Below are positions 16,078 through 25,608 of a DNA stretch of 64,000 nucleotides, one piece after another. The notes beneath the pieces were generated by a model that ran no database searches, was not told where the DNA came from, and saw only the letters and a list, made by a program, of their open reading frames with translations. The stretch lies in NCBI GenBank assembly GCA_031280955.1, contig JAITGA010000027.1:1-64000 (forward strand). The letters are read 5' to 3'. Made by a program: the position numbers and the translations under genes. The first letter of the stretch is position 1. Each line of letters opens with the position of its first letter. The stretch is from Lachnospiraceae bacterium (GTDB taxonomy: Bacteria; Bacillota; Clostridia; Lachnospirales; Lachnospiraceae).

Positions 16078-17502
16078 ATGGGCGGCAGAGGGAAAAGTCC
16101 GCAGTTTAATAACCGGACTAGATTTCTGGTTATCTTTGTTGCAACATTCGTCTTTGTCGTCGCGTTAGGGTTGACAGTGCTCTATATTTATCAAGAACAA
16201 GGAAATGCGCGCTCCCGTGAACTAAGGGAGCGCTCTCATTTGTTCGCCGGTTTGACAGCAAGAATAGGTAAAAATAGCGGGGAAAGAGGGGGAGAAGGCG
16301 AGATATTGACTGACTCGGTCGGTCAACCAAGCAACCAAATCAACCAAAACAACCAAAGCGACCAAATCAACCAAAACAACCAAAGCGACCAACCGCACAG
16401 CCAATCGAGCCACCCCAACCAAGCAAACGACCAAGCCACTCACCCCGACAATAATTACCAAGACTACCGATATACCCGCTACGCTGATATCCTCGCTGAT
16501 CCTGAATATATGCGTGACCACCGTATTTTTGTCCGTGAACCCTCTTTCGCCGATGAGGTGGTGCTTCTGTTTGGCGGCGATATCCTCTTTGACCCCGGCT
16601 ATGCCGTCATGGCAGCGGCAATCGAACGGGGCGGGACGGTTGAAGATGCTTTTTGTGCCAATTTACTGGAAATGATGCAAAGTGCGGATATAATGATGCT
16701 CAACAATGAGTTCACCTATACAAGACGTGGTGAACCCACCAGCGGCAAACGGTTTACCTTTCGTGCCGACCCTAGTTCAGCCGCATGGCTTATCGACATG
16801 GGAGTCGATATTGTCTCCCTCGCCAACAACCATACCTTTGACTATGGAGAGGTCAGTTTACTTGATACTATCGAAGCCTTGGAGACCCACGGAATTAACC
16901 ATGTGGGTGCGGGACGAAATATGAGCGAAGCTTCCGCCCCGGTTTTCTTTATCGTTGGCGACATCAAAATAGCTATTCTTGCCGCCACCCAGATTGAACG
17001 GCTTGCGAATCCTGATACCCGAGAAGCGACGGCAACTGCGCCGGGGGTGATGCGTTTCATGAATCCGGCACGGCTCTTGGAAGCAGTCACCGCTGCCAAG
17101 GAGGTTAGCGATTTTGTAGTCGTTTTTGTCCATTGGGGAACGGAAAGTGCCGACCAACCGGATTGGATGCAGATAGACCATGCGCCACTCATCGCTGCCG
17201 CCGGAGCTGACCTAATCATCGGCTCACACCCGCACGTACTCCAAGGTATCGTCCGTCACGGCAACACCCCGATTGCCTACAGCCTCGGTGATTTTTGGTT
17301 TTCATCAAGGACGACTGACACGGGGCTTTTGGAAGTGGTAATCAATGAGGATGGTATCAAGACACTACGCTTCATTCCCGCTATTCAACGTAACTGCTTC
17401 ACCTCAATCTTGTTGGGTAGCGAAAAAGCCCGGGTACTGGATATTGTCCGCAACTTATCGCCACGGACGAGGATAGACGAAGAGGGATACATAAGCTGGT
17501 AA
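16078..17502 (+). CDS. CapA-family metallophosphatase-like membrane protein
   Basis: A 474-residue protein: an N-terminal anchor (FLVIFVATFVFVVALGLTVLYIY), a Gln/Asn/Ser-rich low-complexity linker (~residues 85-122), and a CapA domain (~160-465). The CapA domain has VVLLFGGDILFDPGY, MLNNEFTYTRRG, SLANNHTFDYG, FVHWGTESADQPDW and IIGSHPHVLQG. Relatives are called poly-gamma-glutamate synthesis protein CapA, but most stand-alone copies have no capB/capC beside them. None is here. The start has no clear Shine-Dalgarno and lies 6 bp after rplA. Its place between rplA and pth is unusual. Confidence 0.82.
   Translation: MGGRGKSPQFNNRTRFLVIFVATFVFVVALGLTVLYIYQEQGNARSRELRERSHLFAGLTARIGKNSGERGGEGEILTDSVGQPSNQINQNNQSDQINQNNQSDQPHSQSSHPNQANDQATHPDNNYQDYRYTRYADILADPEYMRDHRIFVREPSFADEVVLLFGGDILFDPGYAVMAAAIERGGTVEDAFCANLLEMMQSADIMMLNNEFTYTRRGEPTSGKRFTFRADPSSAAWLIDMGVDIVSLANNHTFDYGEVSLLDTIEALETHGINHVGAGRNMSEASAPVFFIVGDIKIAILAATQIERLANPDTREATATAPGVMRFMNPARLLEAVTAAKEVSDFVVVFVHWGTESADQPDWMQIDHAPLIAAAGADLIIGSHPHVLQGIVRHGNTPIAYSLGDFWFSSRTTDTGLLEVVINEDGIKTLRFIPAIQRNCFTSILLGSEKARVLDIVRNLSPRTRIDEEGYISW
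16334..16387 (+). repeat. Two perfect 27-bp tandem repeats in the CapA-like linker
   Basis: Two identical 27-base units (16334-16360 and 16361-16387) encode the doubled NQINQNNQSDQ linker of the CapA-like protein. Further, more diverged CCAA-rich units flank them. Confidence 0.85.
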
Positions 17503-17520
17503 TGATAAAGAGGAAACGCC

Positions 17521-18132
17521 ATGTACATTATCGCCGGACTGGGAAATCCCGGTCGTGACTACAAAGGAACACGTCATAATATCGGCTTTGACATCCTTGA
17601 TGCGTTTGCAAAAAAGCACAAGGTTAAAATTCGTATTCTTCGCTTTCGTGGCATTATTGGTCGTGGTTCAATCAATGGGACGAAGTTTTTTTTGGTAAAG
17701 CCCCTTACTTATATGAACAAAAGCGGTGAATGTGTAAAGCGGATAGCGGAATACTACCGTATCAATGAAAAATCACAGCTGATTGTGATTGCCGATGATG
17801 TTAGTTTGTCAGCGGGGACACTACGGATTAGGACTAAGGGAAGTGATGGCGGTCAAAAGGGGCTGAAAAGTATTATTGAATCTCTTGGACACAATGAGTT
17901 TATCAGAATACGAGCAGGGATAGATGACAAAATGCCGGGGACAGATATAATCGGTCATGTTCTTGGTCATTTCACAAAAGCAGAGTTGGAAAAAATCACG
18001 CTTGCAAAAGAAGCAGCTGTAGCCGCCCTTGAATGTATTATGGAACAGGGCGTAGATACGGCAATGAACCGATATAATACCAAAAAGAGCAAAGAGAGCG
18101 ACAATGAAAGCCTTATTAGCCCCGATTCGTGA
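17521..18132 (+). CDS. pth: Peptidyl-tRNA hydrolase
   Basis: A 203-residue protein with the Pth signature: MYIIAGLGNPGRDYKGTRHNIGFDILD (catalytic His in TRHNIG), FLVKPLTYMNKSGECV, IVIADDVSLSAGTLRIRTKGSDGGQKGLKSII and FIRIRAGID. It recycles peptidyl-tRNA dropped by ribosomes. AAGAGGAAACGCC precedes the start. The C-terminal tail (KKSKESDNESLISPDS) runs 29 bp into mfd, so the two are coupled, as in many Bacillota. Confidence 0.95.
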   Translation: MYIIAGLGNPGRDYKGTRHNIGFDILDAFAKKHKVKIRILRFRGIIGRGSINGTKFFLVKPLTYMNKSGECVKRIAEYYRINEKSQLIVIADDVSLSAGTLRIRTKGSDGGQKGLKSIIESLGHNEFIRIRAGIDDKMPGTDIIGHVLGHFTKAELEKITLAKEAAVAALECIMEQGVDTAMNRYNTKKSKESDNESLISPDS

Positions 18133-21100
18133 ACTTGGCGGGTATGATGAAATGCAAACCATCTTGAAGAAGCCCGGCAAAACGCTGGCTCTTTCGGGAT
18201 GTGTAGATTCTCCCAAGCTTCACCTTATCTATGGGCTCGCAAATGCGGAAATAAAGGGTAGTGGCTTTTCCCATCGTGTCATTGTGACTTACTCTGATCA
18301 AAGAATGAGGGAGATATATGATGAATACCGTTTTTATGACCGTAACGTTTCCGTATTCCCCGCCAAAGACCTGATTTTTTATCAAGCTGATATTCATGGC
18401 AATCTTTTGACCCAAGAACGAATCAAATGCTTCAAGCAGATACTAGAAGATGAAACCCATACGGTGGTCACAACTTTTGCCGCCCTGATGACTCCGGTTT
18501 TGCCTTTGGATTATCTGGTTGAAAATATCCTTACAATCAAGAAAAACATGCCGCTTTGCAGTCATCGCCTCGCTGCCGATTTGGTAAAACTGGGTTATGA
18601 GCATACCCATCAAGTCGAAAATGGCGGTCAGTTTGCAATTCGCGGCGGGATTATTGATATATTTGATCTGACTGCCGAAAACCCTTGGCGTATTGAACTT
18701 TGGGGTGATGACGTGGAAACGATTCGCCATTTTGACTCACTCAGTCAACGTTCAAGTGATGAAATCGACAGCATTACTGTATATCCGGCAACAGAAATGA
18801 TACTTTCGCCGTTACAGCTAAGCGAGGGAATGAAGCGAATCGAGGCTGAAGCCAAACAGCAGGCGGCGATACTTAGAAAGCAGTTTTTGACCGCAGAAGC
18901 CCACCGACTCGTCACTCAGGTAAAGGAGCTGAGGGAGCAGTTATTTGAGCTGAAAACGGCAGTCAATTTGGATGGATATGTCAACTATTTCTACGACCAC
19001 ACAGCTTCATTTCTAGATTTATTTGCAACAGATACTTCAATATTTTTCCTTGATGAGCCGGCTCGTATTCGGGAACACGCAAGTGCCGTGGAGAAAGAGT
19101 TTCGTGAAAGTATGGGACATCGTCTCGAAAAAGGTTATATCCTACCCCGACAAGCAAAGCTCCTTTTTGGTGTTGATGAGATAAGCGCGCGTTTGGAACG
19201 CCGCCGTGTTACCACTTTGTCCACGCTTGCCATGAAAAAGACTCTTATCAAGCCAAATCACAAAATAGAACTAACCATTAAAGCGATTCCCTCATACAAC
19301 AAGAGCTTTGAAGCTTTGGTCAAAGACCTGACCCAACTACAAAAAAATATGTACCGGATCTTGCTCCTTTCGGGTTCACGTACCCGGGCGGCGCGACTGG
19401 CTCTTGACTTACAGGAGCGGGGGCTTACGGCTTTCTTTAGTGAAGATGAAGAGCGTGAGATAAACCCGGGTGAAATCATGACCCGGTATGGACGGGTGAT
19501 GCGTGGATTTGAGTATCCGTTGCTCAAATACGCAGTGATAGCCGAGAGTGATATCTATGGAATAGAAAAGAAAAAACGGAAACGGAAACGGTACGAGGGA
19601 CGGCGGATAAATGATTTCAATGAGCTGAAAGTCGGTGATTATGTTGTACATGAAAACCACGGACTGGGTGTTTATCGTGGCATTGAACGGATAGAAGTGG
19701 AAAAGATAGCCAAGGATTACATGAAAATCGAATACCGTGACGGTGGAGTGCTTTATGTTGTAGCGACCGGCTTTCACGTTATCCAAAAATACGCTTCCGC
19801 TGATGCACGCAAACCTCGCCTCAACAACCTCGGTTCGCCGGAATGGACACGCACCAAAGCCAAGGTCAAAGAAGCAGTCGATGAAATAGCAAGGGAACTG
19901 GTAATGCTCTATGCTGCTCGGCAGGAAAAGAGCGGTTATGAATATGAAAAGGACACGATATGGCAGCAGGAGTTTGAGGAACTGTTCCCCTTTGAGGAAA
20001 CGCATGACCAGCTCCAGGCGATAGACGATACCAAGCGTGACATGGAAAACAGGCGGATAATGGATCGCCTGATTTGCGGTGATGTCGGTTATGGCAAGAC
20101 GGAAATCGCCATCCGTGCCGCCTTCAAGGCGGTGCAAGAGGACAAGCAAGTGGTGTATCTCGTACCGACCACGATTCTTGCCCAACAGCATTACAATACC
20201 TTCATCCAGCGCATGAAGGATTTCCCGGTTCGCATTGATTTGTTGTCTCGTTTTCGTACTCCCTCGGAGCAGAAAAAAACTCTGTCAGATTTGCGCAAAG
20301 GGCAAGTCGATATCGTCATCGGTACACATCGGGTGCTTTCAAAAGATGTTGCCTACCGTGACCTTGGACTTTTGGTTATCGACGAAGAGCAGCGCTTTGG
20401 GGTCAAACACAAGGAAAAAATCAAGCAAATGAAAGATAATGTCGATGTTTTGACGTTGACGGCGACCCCCATCCCCCGCACCCTCCATATGAGCTTGATA
20501 GGCATCCGTGATATGAGTGTCCTCGAGGAAGCCCCGCATGAACGTGTGCCGATTCAAACATTTGTCTGTGAGTATGATGAAGAAATGGTACGTGAGGCTA
20601 TAGTTCGTGAACTCAGCCGTGAGGGTCAGGTCTATTATGTCTACAACCGTATCGCCAATATCGTGGATATAACCGCACAGATTCAAAAAATGATTCCTGA
20701 GGCGGTGGTTCATTTTGCTCATGGACAAATGCCGGAACGTGAGCTGGAGCGTATCATGTACGACTTCGTCAATGGCGAGATAGATGTTCTCGTATCGACG
20801 ACGATAATTGAAACAGGATTGGATATCGCCAATGTCAACACGATGATTATTCACGATTCTGACCACATGGGACTGGCACAGCTTTATCAATTGCGTGGTC
20901 GTGTCGGTCGCAGCAATCGTACCGCATACGCCTTTTTGATGTACAAGCGGGACAAAATGTTAAAAGAAGTCGCTGAGAAACGTCTCGCCGCTATCAAGGA
21001 GTTTACGGAGCTCGGTAGTGGCTTCAAGATAGCGATGCGTGATTTGGAAATCCGTGGTGCGGGTAATCTGTTGGGGCAAAAACAGCACGGTCATATGGAG

Positions 21101-21643
21101 GCGGTAGGCTACGATCTTTATTGCAAAATGCTTGATGAAGCAGTCAGACTTATTAAAGGCGAGAGTACCACCGAAGATATAGATGCCGTCATCGACTTTG
21201 ATGTAGATGCTTTTATTCCACCCTCTTTTATCCTGAATGAGATGCAAAAGCTTAGTGTTTACAAACGGATTGCCGGGATAGAGAGCAAGGAGGATTGCGG
21301 GGAAATACGTGATGAACTGCGGGATCGCTTCGGTGAGATTCCTGTTTCGGTAGAAAATCTACTGCGGGTTGCTTTGATAAGGGTGGAAGCTACAGCACTT
21401 TTTATTACCGAGATAAAAGAAAAAAACGGACAAATTTTCTTCTATCTCCGTACTGACGCTCCTTTCCGCGTGGAAAATATTCCCGCTTTTTTGCACCGTA
21501 ACAAAGATGTTCGTTTTAATCACCGTAACATCCCATTCTTTGCCTGTCGTTTTCACCGCAGCGGTCTCGCTGAACGAGATTCAGCTTCGCTGCTGGCGTT
21601 GGCAGAGGAAATAATGGCGCATATCCGGGAAATGCTGCTCTAG
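18104..21643 (+). CDS. mfd: Transcription-repair coupling factor
   Basis: A 1179-residue protein, full length for Mfd. It has a UvrB-like N-terminal module (GGIIDIFDLTAENPWRIELWGDDVETIRHFD), the RNA-polymerase-interaction domain (VGDYVVHENHGLGVYRGIERIEVEKI) and superfamily-2 helicase motifs. These include the Walker A region GDVGYGKTEIAIRAAFKAV, DEEQRFGVKHKE, TLTATPIPRTLHMSLIGIRDMS and QLRGRVGRS. The C-terminal module includes FIPPSFILNEMQKLSVYKRIA. It removes stalled RNA polymerase at lesions and recruits UvrA. It overlaps pth by 29 bp. Confidence 0.96.
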   Translation: MKALLAPIRELGGYDEMQTILKKPGKTLALSGCVDSPKLHLIYGLANAEIKGSGFSHRVIVTYSDQRMREIYDEYRFYDRNVSVFPAKDLIFYQADIHGNLLTQERIKCFKQILEDETHTVVTTFAALMTPVLPLDYLVENILTIKKNMPLCSHRLAADLVKLGYEHTHQVENGGQFAIRGGIIDIFDLTAENPWRIELWGDDVETIRHFDSLSQRSSDEIDSITVYPATEMILSPLQLSEGMKRIEAEAKQQAAILRKQFLTAEAHRLVTQVKELREQLFELKTAVNLDGYVNYFYDHTASFLDLFATDTSIFFLDEPARIREHASAVEKEFRESMGHRLEKGYILPRQAKLLFGVDEISARLERRRVTTLSTLAMKKTLIKPNHKIELTIKAIPSYNKSFEALVKDLTQLQKNMYRILLLSGSRTRAARLALDLQERGLTAFFSEDEEREINPGEIMTRYGRVMRGFEYPLLKYAVIAESDIYGIEKKKRKRKRYEGRRINDFNELKVGDYVVHENHGLGVYRGIERIEVEKIAKDYMKIEYRDGGVLYVVATGFHVIQKYASADARKPRLNNLGSPEWTRTKAKVKEAVDEIARELVMLYAARQEKSGYEYEKDTIWQQEFEELFPFEETHDQLQAIDDTKRDMENRRIMDRLICGDVGYGKTEIAIRAAFKAVQEDKQVVYLVPTTILAQQHYNTFIQRMKDFPVRIDLLSRFRTPSEQKKTLSDLRKGQVDIVIGTHRVLSKDVAYRDLGLLVIDEEQRFGVKHKEKIKQMKDNVDVLTLTATPIPRTLHMSLIGIRDMSVLEEAPHERVPIQTFVCEYDEEMVREAIVRELSREGQVYYVYNRIANIVDITAQIQKMIPEAVVHFAHGQMPERELERIMYDFVNGEIDVLVSTTIIETGLDIANVNTMIIHDSDHMGLAQLYQLRGRVGRSNRTAYAFLMYKRDKMLKEVAEKRLAAIKEFTELGSGFKIAMRDLEIRGAGNLLGQKQHGHMEAVGYDLYCKMLDEAVRLIKGESTTEDIDAVIDFDVDAFIPPSFILNEMQKLSVYKRIAGIESKEDCGEIRDELRDRFGEIPVSVENLLRVALIRVEATALFITEIKEKNGQIFFYLRTDAPFRVENIPAFLHRNKDVRFNHRNIPFFACRFHRSGLAERDSASLLALAEEIMAHIREMLL

Positions 21644-21702
21644 AGTAGTTATCAGAGTAAAGGTCAAGTATGACCCGTCATATATGATTGGCATGAATAT
21701 AT

Positions 21703-22407
21703 CTATTGACCGGATGAGTCAACGCTTGTCGTAGAGTTACATCGCAGAACCTCGTATAGTTCAGCAATCGCCAGTTGATGCCAAGGAAGCACATAGAAGA
21801 AATTGAGTATTCCGAAGGTGAGAGCGCCAAGGAGATGCCAACCAACGAAAGACAAATCCAACAAAAAAGCGTTCATCTTTTGTCCGGTCATCATGGCTTT
21901 GGAACGAGCGAAAGCCTCATCGCAAGTAATACTCGGATTATCCGCAAGGAGATAAGGCATCATTCGATACTCGTACATCTTGATGATTCCCGGTACTATT
22001 AAGAGTAAAGACCAAAGAAAGGTGTAAAGGGTTCTGAAAAACTGGACTTTTACGACATTGAAATACTCATGTTTGAAAGCAAACCCCATCATTGACATGT
22101 TACCCGGTGCGGTACGGGCGGTCATATAGAATTTGAAGCAACCGACTTGGAGCGGAGAAGCAACAAGAATAATGAGGATAAAACCAGCGATAAACATACT
22201 AAGATATATAGACAGTGCAAATACTGATAGAGCCAAGGGTATGGTAGTGAATATCTCAATTATCGAAGTGAAGTTTGTCTGTATCCCTGAAGTAATTCCA
22301 TAACACGCAGAAAGAGCAAAAGTTACTATTACCGATTTCCAATAGTTCTGATTCATGACTATCATTGCATTTTCTTTTAGCATTTTTCTAGTCCAAATAG
22401 TCCACAT
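21703..22407 (-). CDS. DUF975 family membrane protein
   Basis: A 234-residue polytopic protein opening MWTIWTRKMLKENAMIVMNQNYWKSVIVTFAL, typical of DUF975 (WTRxxLKxxAKxxLkxNYW). It has about five hydrophobic segments, and the middle (PLQVGCFKFYMTARTAPGNMSMMGFAFK, ALLADNPSITCDEAFARSKAMMTGQK with slight variation) also matches the family. Function is not known. AAAGGAGTG lies upstream on the minus strand. It converges on mfd with a 59-base gap. Confidence 0.82.
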   Translation of the reverse strand: MWTIWTRKMLKENAMIVMNQNYWKSVIVTFALSACYGITSGIQTNFTSIIEIFTTIPLALSVFALSIYLSMFIAGFILIILVASPLQVGCFKFYMTARTAPGNMSMMGFAFKHEYFNVVKVQFFRTLYTFLWSLLLIVPGIIKMYEYRMMPYLLADNPSITCDEAFARSKAMMTGQKMNAFLLDLSFVGWHLLGALTFGILNFFYVLPWHQLAIAELYEVLRCNSTTSVDSSGQ

Positions 22408-22525
22408 AAACTACACTCCTTTGCCCCTGTTATTTCAGTAAACATTGCCAAATCCAGAAGAATGACTTGTTTTCTGTCATTCTTCACACACACGAACTTT
22501 GTTCTTGTAAAGTTCTTGTGTGGTC

Positions 22526-22546
22526 ATTGCGGGCCTGACCCGCAAT
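22526..22546. repeat. Intergenic hairpin in a dispersed TCATTGCG repeat
   Basis: ATTGCGGG (22526-22533) pairs perfectly with CCCGCAAT (22539-22546). The surrounding 22470-22546 (TGTCATTCTTC, CGAACTTTG..., TCATTGCG) resembles the repeat block at 49501-49675, so both belong to one dispersed intergenic repeat family. The rest of 22408-22626 shows no other feature. Confidence 0.6.
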
Positions 22547-22626
22547 CTCATTATTGCTACTAGTCGCATTATACTGTATGGTAGAATAGAGTGCAAGGGA
22601 CGCGTGGTTTACGAGAAGGAGAAGAT

Positions 22627-23355
22627 ATGCTACTTTACATTATTCGTCATGGTGAACCGGACTACAGTACCGATTCATTGACCGCAAATGGAAAAAAACA
22701 GGCGTTGGCATTGGCAAACCGTTTTGGCTCACATGGGTTTGATGAGATTTACTCTTCCCCGCTGGGACGGGCAAAGCAGACGGCAGAACCGACTTGTGAA
22801 CGACTAAAGCTGCCTTTCATAATCGAGGAATGGATGAGTGAGGATTTGGTATATAATGACTTTTCCATAACAAATGAAAATGGGTCAAGCGACTGGGCGA
22901 TAGTAGGTAATGATGTGGAGATAATGAAAGGCGCTTTGACACAGGATAACTGGTTTAACCATCCGGTTTTTGGCAAATGCCGCTCAGCTCGCGGTGGTTA
23001 TCAGCGTATCATTGCCGCTTCCGATGAGTTCCTTGCTCGGCTTGGTTGGCAACGTGAGGGAGAAGTGTACTATAATGCTACTTGGGAAAAAGACACTTTG
23101 CAAAAAGCATCTGCTACAAAAAAAGTAGCGGCGTTTTGTCATCATGGATTGGGAACAACTTGGTTGTCACATTTGCTGTCAATTCCCTTTCATTTGATGT
23201 GGTGCGGCTTCGACATCGCTCATTCCGGGGTCACAGTTTTGGAATTTGCCGCCAATAATGACGGTTACGCCGTTCCCCGCTGCCTTTGCTGGTCGGATAT
23301 TTCCCATATATATAAAGAGGAAACCCCACTTCATTCACCGCTCAAAAATTTTTAG
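22627..23355 (+). CDS. Histidine phosphatase family protein (phosphoglycerate-mutase-like)
   Basis: A 242-residue protein beginning MLLYIIRHGEPDYSTDSLTANGKKQALALANRF: the RHGE motif with the phosphorylated His, then IYSSPLGRAKQTAEPTCERL. The C-terminal catalytic His is in VAAFCHHGLGTTWLSHLL. Substrate cannot be told; the family includes phosphatases of sugars, nucleotides and proteins. The ATG at 22627 follows AGAAGGAGAAG; an upstream in-frame start lacks a ribosome site. Monocistronic by appearance. Confidence 0.85.
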   Translation: MLLYIIRHGEPDYSTDSLTANGKKQALALANRFGSHGFDEIYSSPLGRAKQTAEPTCERLKLPFIIEEWMSEDLVYNDFSITNENGSSDWAIVGNDVEIMKGALTQDNWFNHPVFGKCRSARGGYQRIIAASDEFLARLGWQREGEVYYNATWEKDTLQKASATKKVAAFCHHGLGTTWLSHLLSIPFHLMWCGFDIAHSGVTVLEFAANNDGYAVPRCLCWSDISHIYKEETPLHSPLKNF

Positions 23356-23471
23356 CAAACACATGTTCGGAAGTCCGTTTTTGTGGACATGATAAATGTT
23401 ATCCTTATATCAGAACATCAATCCCAAGAAATACAGGGACAAAGAGGTGCTTTTGATGAAAGGAGACATTT

Positions 23472-23585
23472 ATGAAAGGGTACACGATTAGCGAGGGTTA
23501 TATGGGTTATGTCAATGGTAGGTATATGCTTTTTGCCAGTGAGGGTGATTACCGTGAGTACTACCGCAGCTGTGAAGCAGCATAG
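23472..23585 (+). CDS. Small 37-residue protein, Gly/Tyr-rich
   Basis: Translation gives MKGYTISEGYMGYVNG then RYMLFASEGDYREYYRSCEAA, 37 residues. A strong AAAGGAG stands 6 bases before the ATG. Short proteins of this look (MKGYT..GYMG.V.G.YMLFA...DY.E) are widespread but uncharacterised in Clostridia, as far as I can recall. It has no hydrophobic segment; many Tyr and a compact beta-like pattern. It lies 134 bp before vanR on the same strand, but no link is evident. Confidence 0.6.
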   Translation: MKGYTISEGYMGYVNGRYMLFASEGDYREYYRSCEAA

Positions 23586-23718
23586 GTGATGACACTGCCA
23601 TGGATAATATTAAGGAAATCTTAATCATTTTTTATGAAATAAATCATAAATGACGAAGAAATTTCGGTTATGATTCATGGTAACGTATGGCAAATATTTA
23701 CGGAGAGGATGATTTATA

Positions 23719-24414
23719 GTGAGTAGAATCTTGGTGGTGGATGATGAACGGGAAATAGCTGATTTGGTTGAACTCTATTTGGAAAACGAAAACTACACGG
23801 TTTTTAAGTTCTATACGGCAAAAGAAGCCCTTGCTTTCATTGATGAAAACGAGCTTGACCTCGCCATACTTGATATCATGCTTCCTGATATTGACGGACT
23901 GTCTATTTGTCAAAAAATTAGGGACAAGTACACATATCCGATCATTATGCTGACCGCCAAGGACACGGAAACGGACAAAATCACGGGACTGACACTAGGA
24001 GCGGACGATTATATCACAAAGCCATTCAGACCGCTGGAGTTGGTGGCCAGGGTCAAAGCACAACTGCGCCGTTATACGAGATATAGCGGAGCAACGGTGA
24101 AAAATGACAGCGGTGTCATTGTCCATGGCGGTCTTTTACTAAACATCAATACCCGTGAAGTCCTGTTGAATGAGAAACCATTGTCTCTTACACCGACAGA
24201 GTTCGCCATTTTGCGGATACTATGTGAACGCAAGGGGGATGTGGTAAGCTCAGAAGAGTTATTCCACGAAATATGGGGTGACGAGTATTTTACGAAGAGC
24301 AACAATACAATAACTGTCCATATCCGCCACTTGCGCGAGAAAATGGATGATACCGCTGATAATCCGAAATATATCAAAACCGTGTGGGGAGTGGGTTATA
24401 GAATTGAGAAGTGA
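23719..24414 (+). CDS. vanR: VanR-type response regulator (VanG-locus type)
   Basis: A 231-residue OmpR/PhoB-family regulator: receiver domain (SRILVVDDEREIADLVELYLENENYTVFK; phosphoacceptor Asp in LAILDIMLPD; Lys in DDYITKPFRPLEL) and winged-helix domain (LSLTPTEFAILRILCERKGDVVSSEELFHEIWGDEYF, then SNNTITVHIRHLREKM and YIKTVWGVGYRIEK). The wording closely follows VanR of vanG operons. It would activate the ligase and racemase genes when VanS senses glycopeptide or wall stress. GTG start with GAGAGGATG upstream. The kinase gene overlaps its end. Confidence 0.88.
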   Translation: MSRILVVDDEREIADLVELYLENENYTVFKFYTAKEALAFIDENELDLAILDIMLPDIDGLSICQKIRDKYTYPIIMLTAKDTETDKITGLTLGADDYITKPFRPLELVARVKAQLRRYTRYSGATVKNDSGVIVHGGLLLNINTREVLLNEKPLSLTPTEFAILRILCERKGDVVSSEELFHEIWGDEYFTKSNNTITVHIRHLREKMDDTADNPKYIKTVWGVGYRIEK

Positions 24415-25528
24415 ACAAAAACCGAATTACAGGCTTTTTAAGCGAAAATTCCATATCAAGATAATTTTGATTGCTGTTGCCGCTTTGATTTCGGTGCTCT
24501 TAATCCGCCTTTTTGCCAGCAGTAACAACATCGGCGATATGATAGTACATATTTTGCAGCAGGTTTTTAACATAACACATGAAAATGCCCATTCGTTTTA
24601 TTGGAGATATATCCGCAGGAACTCGGAACTCATCACATTCATTACGGTGGTGGTGTTCTTTATAATCCTATCACGAACCTTGATATCACAGTTCACCAAG
24701 TACTTTCACGAAATCAGCGATGGTCTCGATACTCTCGTTGAGGAAAGAGAAAGGATGATCAAACTGTCTCCGGAAATGGCTTCGATGGAGAGTAAGCTAG
24801 TGACCATCAAACAGACACTCAGCAAACGTGAGCAGGAAGCAAAGTTGGCTGAACAGCGCAAAAATGAAGTGGTCATGTATCTCGCCCATGACATAAAGAC
24901 TCCGCTTACCTCTGTTGTCGGCTACTTGAGCTTACTTGATGAAGCTCCCGATATGCCGATCGAGCAAAAGGCAAAGTACACCAAAATCACATTGGAAAAG
25001 GCTCATCAATTGGAAAAGTTGGTTGATGAGTTCTTCGATGTCACCCGTTACAATCTGCAAACGATATCGTTAAAAAAAGAAAAAATAGACCTCTATTATA
25101 TGTTGGCACAAATGACCGAAGAGTTTTACCCTTTGTTGGCAGGAAAAGAAAAGCAGATTACCCTCACAATTTCCGAGGACATGATAGTACATGGCGACCC
25201 CGACCAATTAGCGCGAGTCTTCAAAAACATTCTCAAAAATGCCATTGCATACAGCGTAGACGGTAGCACTATAAATATCAGCGCAACAGTTGCGGAGCAG
25301 ATGACAATGATTGCATTTAGAAATGTCGGAAGTGTGCCTACAGACAATCTTTCGTCTATATTTGACAAGTTCTATCGGCTTGATTCCGCCCGTTCCTCAG
25401 AGACAGGCGGAGCAGGTCTGGGTCTGGCAATTGCAAAAGAAATCATCACCGCTCATGGCGGCACTATCGCCGCCGCCAGCGACGACGAGCATACTACATT
25501 CACGGTTGGGCTGCCTGTGGGTGGGTAA
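24404..25528 (+). CDS. vanS: VanS-type sensor histidine kinase
   Basis: About 374 residues: two transmembrane segments (IILIAVAALISVLLIRLFA and LITFITVVVFFIILS) around a short outer loop, a coiled linker, HisKA with the phosphorylated His in VMYLAHDIKTPLTSVVGYLSLL, and HATPase motifs (KNILKNAIAYS, FDKFYRLDSAR, GGAGLGLAIAKEI). This pattern is VanS-like. The start is uncertain: TTG 24404 overlaps vanR by 11 bp and gives a family-like length; ATG 24347 would overlap by 68 bp with no ribosome site. The nearest likely targets, vanG and vanT, are 5 kb downstream. Confidence 0.85.
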   Translation: MRSEQKPNYRLFKRKFHIKIILIAVAALISVLLIRLFASSNNIGDMIVHILQQVFNITHENAHSFYWRYIRRNSELITFITVVVFFIILSRTLISQFTKYFHEISDGLDTLVEERERMIKLSPEMASMESKLVTIKQTLSKREQEAKLAEQRKNEVVMYLAHDIKTPLTSVVGYLSLLDEAPDMPIEQKAKYTKITLEKAHQLEKLVDEFFDVTRYNLQTISLKKEKIDLYYMLAQMTEEFYPLLAGKEKQITLTISEDMIVHGDPDQLARVFKNILKNAIAYSVDGSTINISATVAEQMTMIAFRNVGSVPTDNLSSIFDKFYRLDSARSSETGGAGLGLAIAKEIITAHGGTIAAASDDEHTTFTVGLPVGG

Positions 25529-25608
25529 GGTTTGCCAAATCTAGTTTGGTCAGTGAATATAGTACATTATTCCCCTCCATGTAAAAACATATTTTTGCAC
25601 TAAACACA

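Noticed and set aside
19409..20191. 260-codon frame on the minus strand
   Set aside because: It lies wholly inside mfd, has no ribosome site, and its sequence is what antisense reading of a conserved gene gives.
20339..20890. 183-codon minus-strand frame
   Set aside because: Shadow of the mfd helicase motifs.
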